This document shows positions 4,704 to 6,468 of a stretch of 6,468 nucleotides of DNA, one piece after another (within the stretch, counting starts at the first letter, position 1; every line of letters starts with the position of its first letter). The position numbers were made by a program, and so were the translations under genes. The DNA is from Gammaproteobacteria bacterium (GTDB taxonomy: Bacteria; Pseudomonadota; Gammaproteobacteria; Poriferisulfidales; Poriferisulfidaceae). The notes below the pieces were generated by a model that worked only from the letters and a program-made list of their open reading frames with translations, had not been told where the DNA came from and ran no database searches. The stretch lies in assembly GCA_007571105.1 (NCBI GenBank), contig RKRZ01000189.1, forward strand, positions 1-6,468, in the 5' to 3' direction.

Positions 4704-6468
4704 ATGCCCCGCAAACATTCCGACCCGAAAACTCCCGGGAAAACACGCATTCGGGGGCGCCTGAACGCCCATCCGAAAGGCCATGGCGTGGTCACGCCGG
4801 ACGAAGGCGGCCTGGATGTGTTCCTGCCGCAGACGCAAATGCACACGGCCATGCACGGGGATTATGTGGAAGTCAGCCACAGCCGTCCCACCCGCTACGA
4901 CAATGGCCGGCCTCACGGGCATTTTCATCAGGTTATCGCGCGAAATCGGAATACGATTGTCGGCCGCCTGGTCGTTGAACGGAACGAACGCATCCTTGTG
5001 CCGGAAGACTCGCGAATTCTGCATTGCTTTGATGTCAACGGCAGTCAGCCCAAAGTCCAGCATGGTGCTCTGGTCTCTGCCAACATTACGGAATTCCCGC
5101 AAGACTGGGGTCATGGCAAGGCACAGATTCATTGCGTTTTCGATGAGGATCGACCCGGCATCGATACCGACTGCGCCATTGCGGCATTCAATTTGCCGCA
5201 CACCTGGCCGAAATCTATATCAGACGAATTGGAAGCGCTGGACACATTGGAAGATGTCGCGAATCGCAAAGATCTCACCGACCTGCCCTTTGTCACCATT
5301 GACGGGAAGGATGCGAAAGATTTTGACGATGCCGTCTGCGCCAAAGTACGGAAAGATGGCTGGACCTTGTGGGTCGCCATCGCTGACGTTTCCCATTATG
5401 TCCGCCCCGACACGGCTCTCGATGTCGAGGCTCGTGAGCGCGGCACCTCGGTGTATTTCCCGAACCGAGTCCTCCCGATGTTGCCGCAGAAGCTCTCTGA
5501 AGATCTGTGCTCGTTGCGCCCGGATGTCGAGCGCAAAGTGGTGGTTTGCGAAATGCGTCTGGATTCAGAAGCGGCCGTACAATCGAGCCGGTTTTATCTG
5601 GCGACCATCCAATCACGTGCACGCCTGACCTACTCCGCAGTAAATCAGGCGCTGTTTGAAAACAATCTTGACACGCGAAAGCAGCGCTCCGATCTTTGGG
5701 AGCATTTGGAACCGCTCAAAGGTCTGTATCAGCGACTCTATGCCAAGCGCCGCCAGCGCGGCGCCCTTGATTTCAGCGATCTGGAATGCCGATTCTGCTT
5801 TGATGCCAACGGGCAAGTGACGGGGTTACAACCGTTGAAGCGTCTGGATGCGCACCGCATGATCGAGGAATTCATGATCACAGCCAATGTCGCTGCCGCG
5901 CGCTATCTGGAGAAACACCGCCTCTGCAGCTTGTACCGAGTGCATGATCAACCGCAAGAAGAAAAGCTCGACACCCTCCGTGCACTGGTTGCGAGTTTGG
6001 GCTTTCCTTTCCCTGCCGACAATCCGGTCCGTCCAAGCGACTGTGCCACCTTGCTTGAAGAAATCGAAGGCAGCCATCAGCAAATGGTCGTCGAACGCGC
6101 CTTGTTGCGAGCGCAAAGCCTATCCGTCTACTCTCCCGATAACATCGGACACTTCGGCCTGGCGTTGGACCATTACGCCCATTTCACTTCGCCCATCCGG
6201 CGCTATCCCGATTTGTGCGTCCACCGCGCAATCCGTAGCGCTTTAGTTCAGAAGCAAGCCACCACCCGCCCTGCCAAACATGAAGAAGTCAAGACTTTGG
6301 GCGATCATTGTTCGCGCATGGAGCGCCGCGCCAATGAAGCCGTTTGGGATGTAGAGGCCGCGCTGAAATGCCGTCTCGCACAACGCCATATCGGGAAAAG
6401 CTTCAGCGGCATCATCAACACGGTCACTTCTTTTGGCCTGTTTGTGGAACTCGATGGCCTGTATACCG
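4704..6468 (+). CDS. rnr: Ribonuclease R (3' end cut by window edge), lacking the N-terminal HTH
   Basis: RNase R is a processive cytoplasmic 3'-to-5' exoribonuclease that degrades structured RNA, including rRNA and mRNA fragments. The window holds 588 codons, with the frame still open at the edge. Order of parts: a basic tail (1-13), first cold-shock/OB domain (about 14-57, ending MHGDYVEV), second cold-shock domain (about 85-150), RNB catalytic domain (about 185-515), and the start of the S1 domain (from about 564, GKSFSGIINTVTSFGLFVEL). The RNB motif DGKDAKDFDD supplies the four metal-binding aspartates, D200, D206, D208 and D209, equivalent to E. coli D272/278/280/281. Y251 lies in GTSVYFP, MIEEFM starts at 386, and HFTSPIRRYPDL starts at 493. 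The 72-residue offset shows that the usual N-terminal helix-turn-helix is missing. The frame is open upstream of the ATG but encodes nothing HTH-like. RNase II is less likely because its active site reads differently and it lacks HFTSPIRRYPDL. No Shine-Dalgarno is evident. Confidence 0.95.
   Translation, partial: MPRKHSDPKTPGKTRIRGRLNAHPKGHGVVTPDEGGLDVFLPQTQMHTAMHGDYVEVSHSRPTRYDNGRPHGHFHQVIARNRNTIVGRLVVERNERILVPEDSRILHCFDVNGSQPKVQHGALVSANITEFPQDWGHGKAQIHCVFDEDRPGIDTDCAIAAFNLPHTWPKSISDELEALDTLEDVANRKDLTDLPFVTIDGKDAKDFDDAVCAKVRKDGWTLWVAIADVSHYVRPDTALDVEARERGTSVYFPNRVLPMLPQKLSEDLCSLRPDVERKVVVCEMRLDSEAAVQSSRFYLATIQSRARLTYSAVNQALFENNLDTRKQRSDLWEHLEPLKGLYQRLYAKRRQRGALDFSDLECRFCFDANGQVTGLQPLKRLDAHRMIEEFMITANVAAARYLEKHRLCSLYRVHDQPQEEKLDTLRALVASLGFPFPADNPVRPSDCATLLEEIEGSHQQMVVERALLRAQSLSVYSPDNIGHFGLALDHYAHFTSPIRRYPDLCVHRAIRSALVQKQATTRPAKHEEVKTLGDHCSRMERRANEAVWDVEAALKCRLAQRHIGKSFSGIINTVTSFGLFVELDGLYT

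Noticed and set aside
4662..5201. 179-codon minus-strand ORF opposite rnr
   Set aside because: It is antisense to the conserved cold-shock domains of RNase R and covers the rnr start region. It has no recognisable domain and no supporting ribosome binding site.
4783..5628. 281-codon plus-strand ORF
   Set aside because: It lies one frame off the RNase R gene, which covers the same DNA with clear RNB motifs. Its translation is rich in Arg, Ser and Cys and matches no family I know.
5887..6246. 119-codon plus-strand ORF near the right edge
   Set aside because: Wrong frame within rnr. The frame starting at 4704 reads continuously through this region with conserved RNase R motifs.

Overview
The window looks like chromosomal DNA from a gammaproteobacterium, probably a free-living one whose class fits better than any genus. 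The single-stranded DNA-binding protein has the gammaproteobacterial 'MQMLGSR' stretch after its OB fold and the DFDDDIPF acidic tip. The MFS transporter is the YajR-like type that often sits beside ssb in this class. A large TonB-dependent receptor and a divergently oriented RNase R gene are also present. These assignments come from reading the proteins, not from a database search.

Minus strand, right to left. A promoter region near 4551-4580 probably drives an MFS transporter (3338-4507). One base after its stop codon begins an 842-residue TonB-dependent outer-membrane receptor (808-3336), so the two are almost certainly one transcriptional unit. A terminator-like hairpin with a T tract (742-763) follows the receptor. 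A 234-bp gap then holds candidate promoters and small direct repeats, and leads into ssb (76-573), which has a textbook Shine-Dalgarno. After ssb come a C(UUCG)G hairpin and the first 11 codons of a probable miaB (1-33), cut by the window edge.

Plus strand. A divergent intergenic region (about 4508-4703) separates the MFS gene from rnr (RNase R), which starts at 4704 and runs off the right edge after 588 codons. Its reading frame is never closed inside the window. Several long ORFs in other frames over the same DNA are shadows.

How the parts fit. ssb and miaB are housekeeping genes for DNA replication and repair and for tRNA modification, and rnr is for RNA decay. The MFS-TonB pair is the accessory part: an inner-membrane carrier translated together with an outer-membrane active-transport receptor, placed in a locus where an MFS gene usually abuts ssb. 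I see no defence system, CRISPR array, insertion sequence or other clear new system. The items most worth a second look are the MFS-TonB coupling, the RNase R that lacks the usual N-terminal helix-turn-helix, a possible decayed tRNA-Leu just upstream of rnr, and a run of eight G in the receptor gene.
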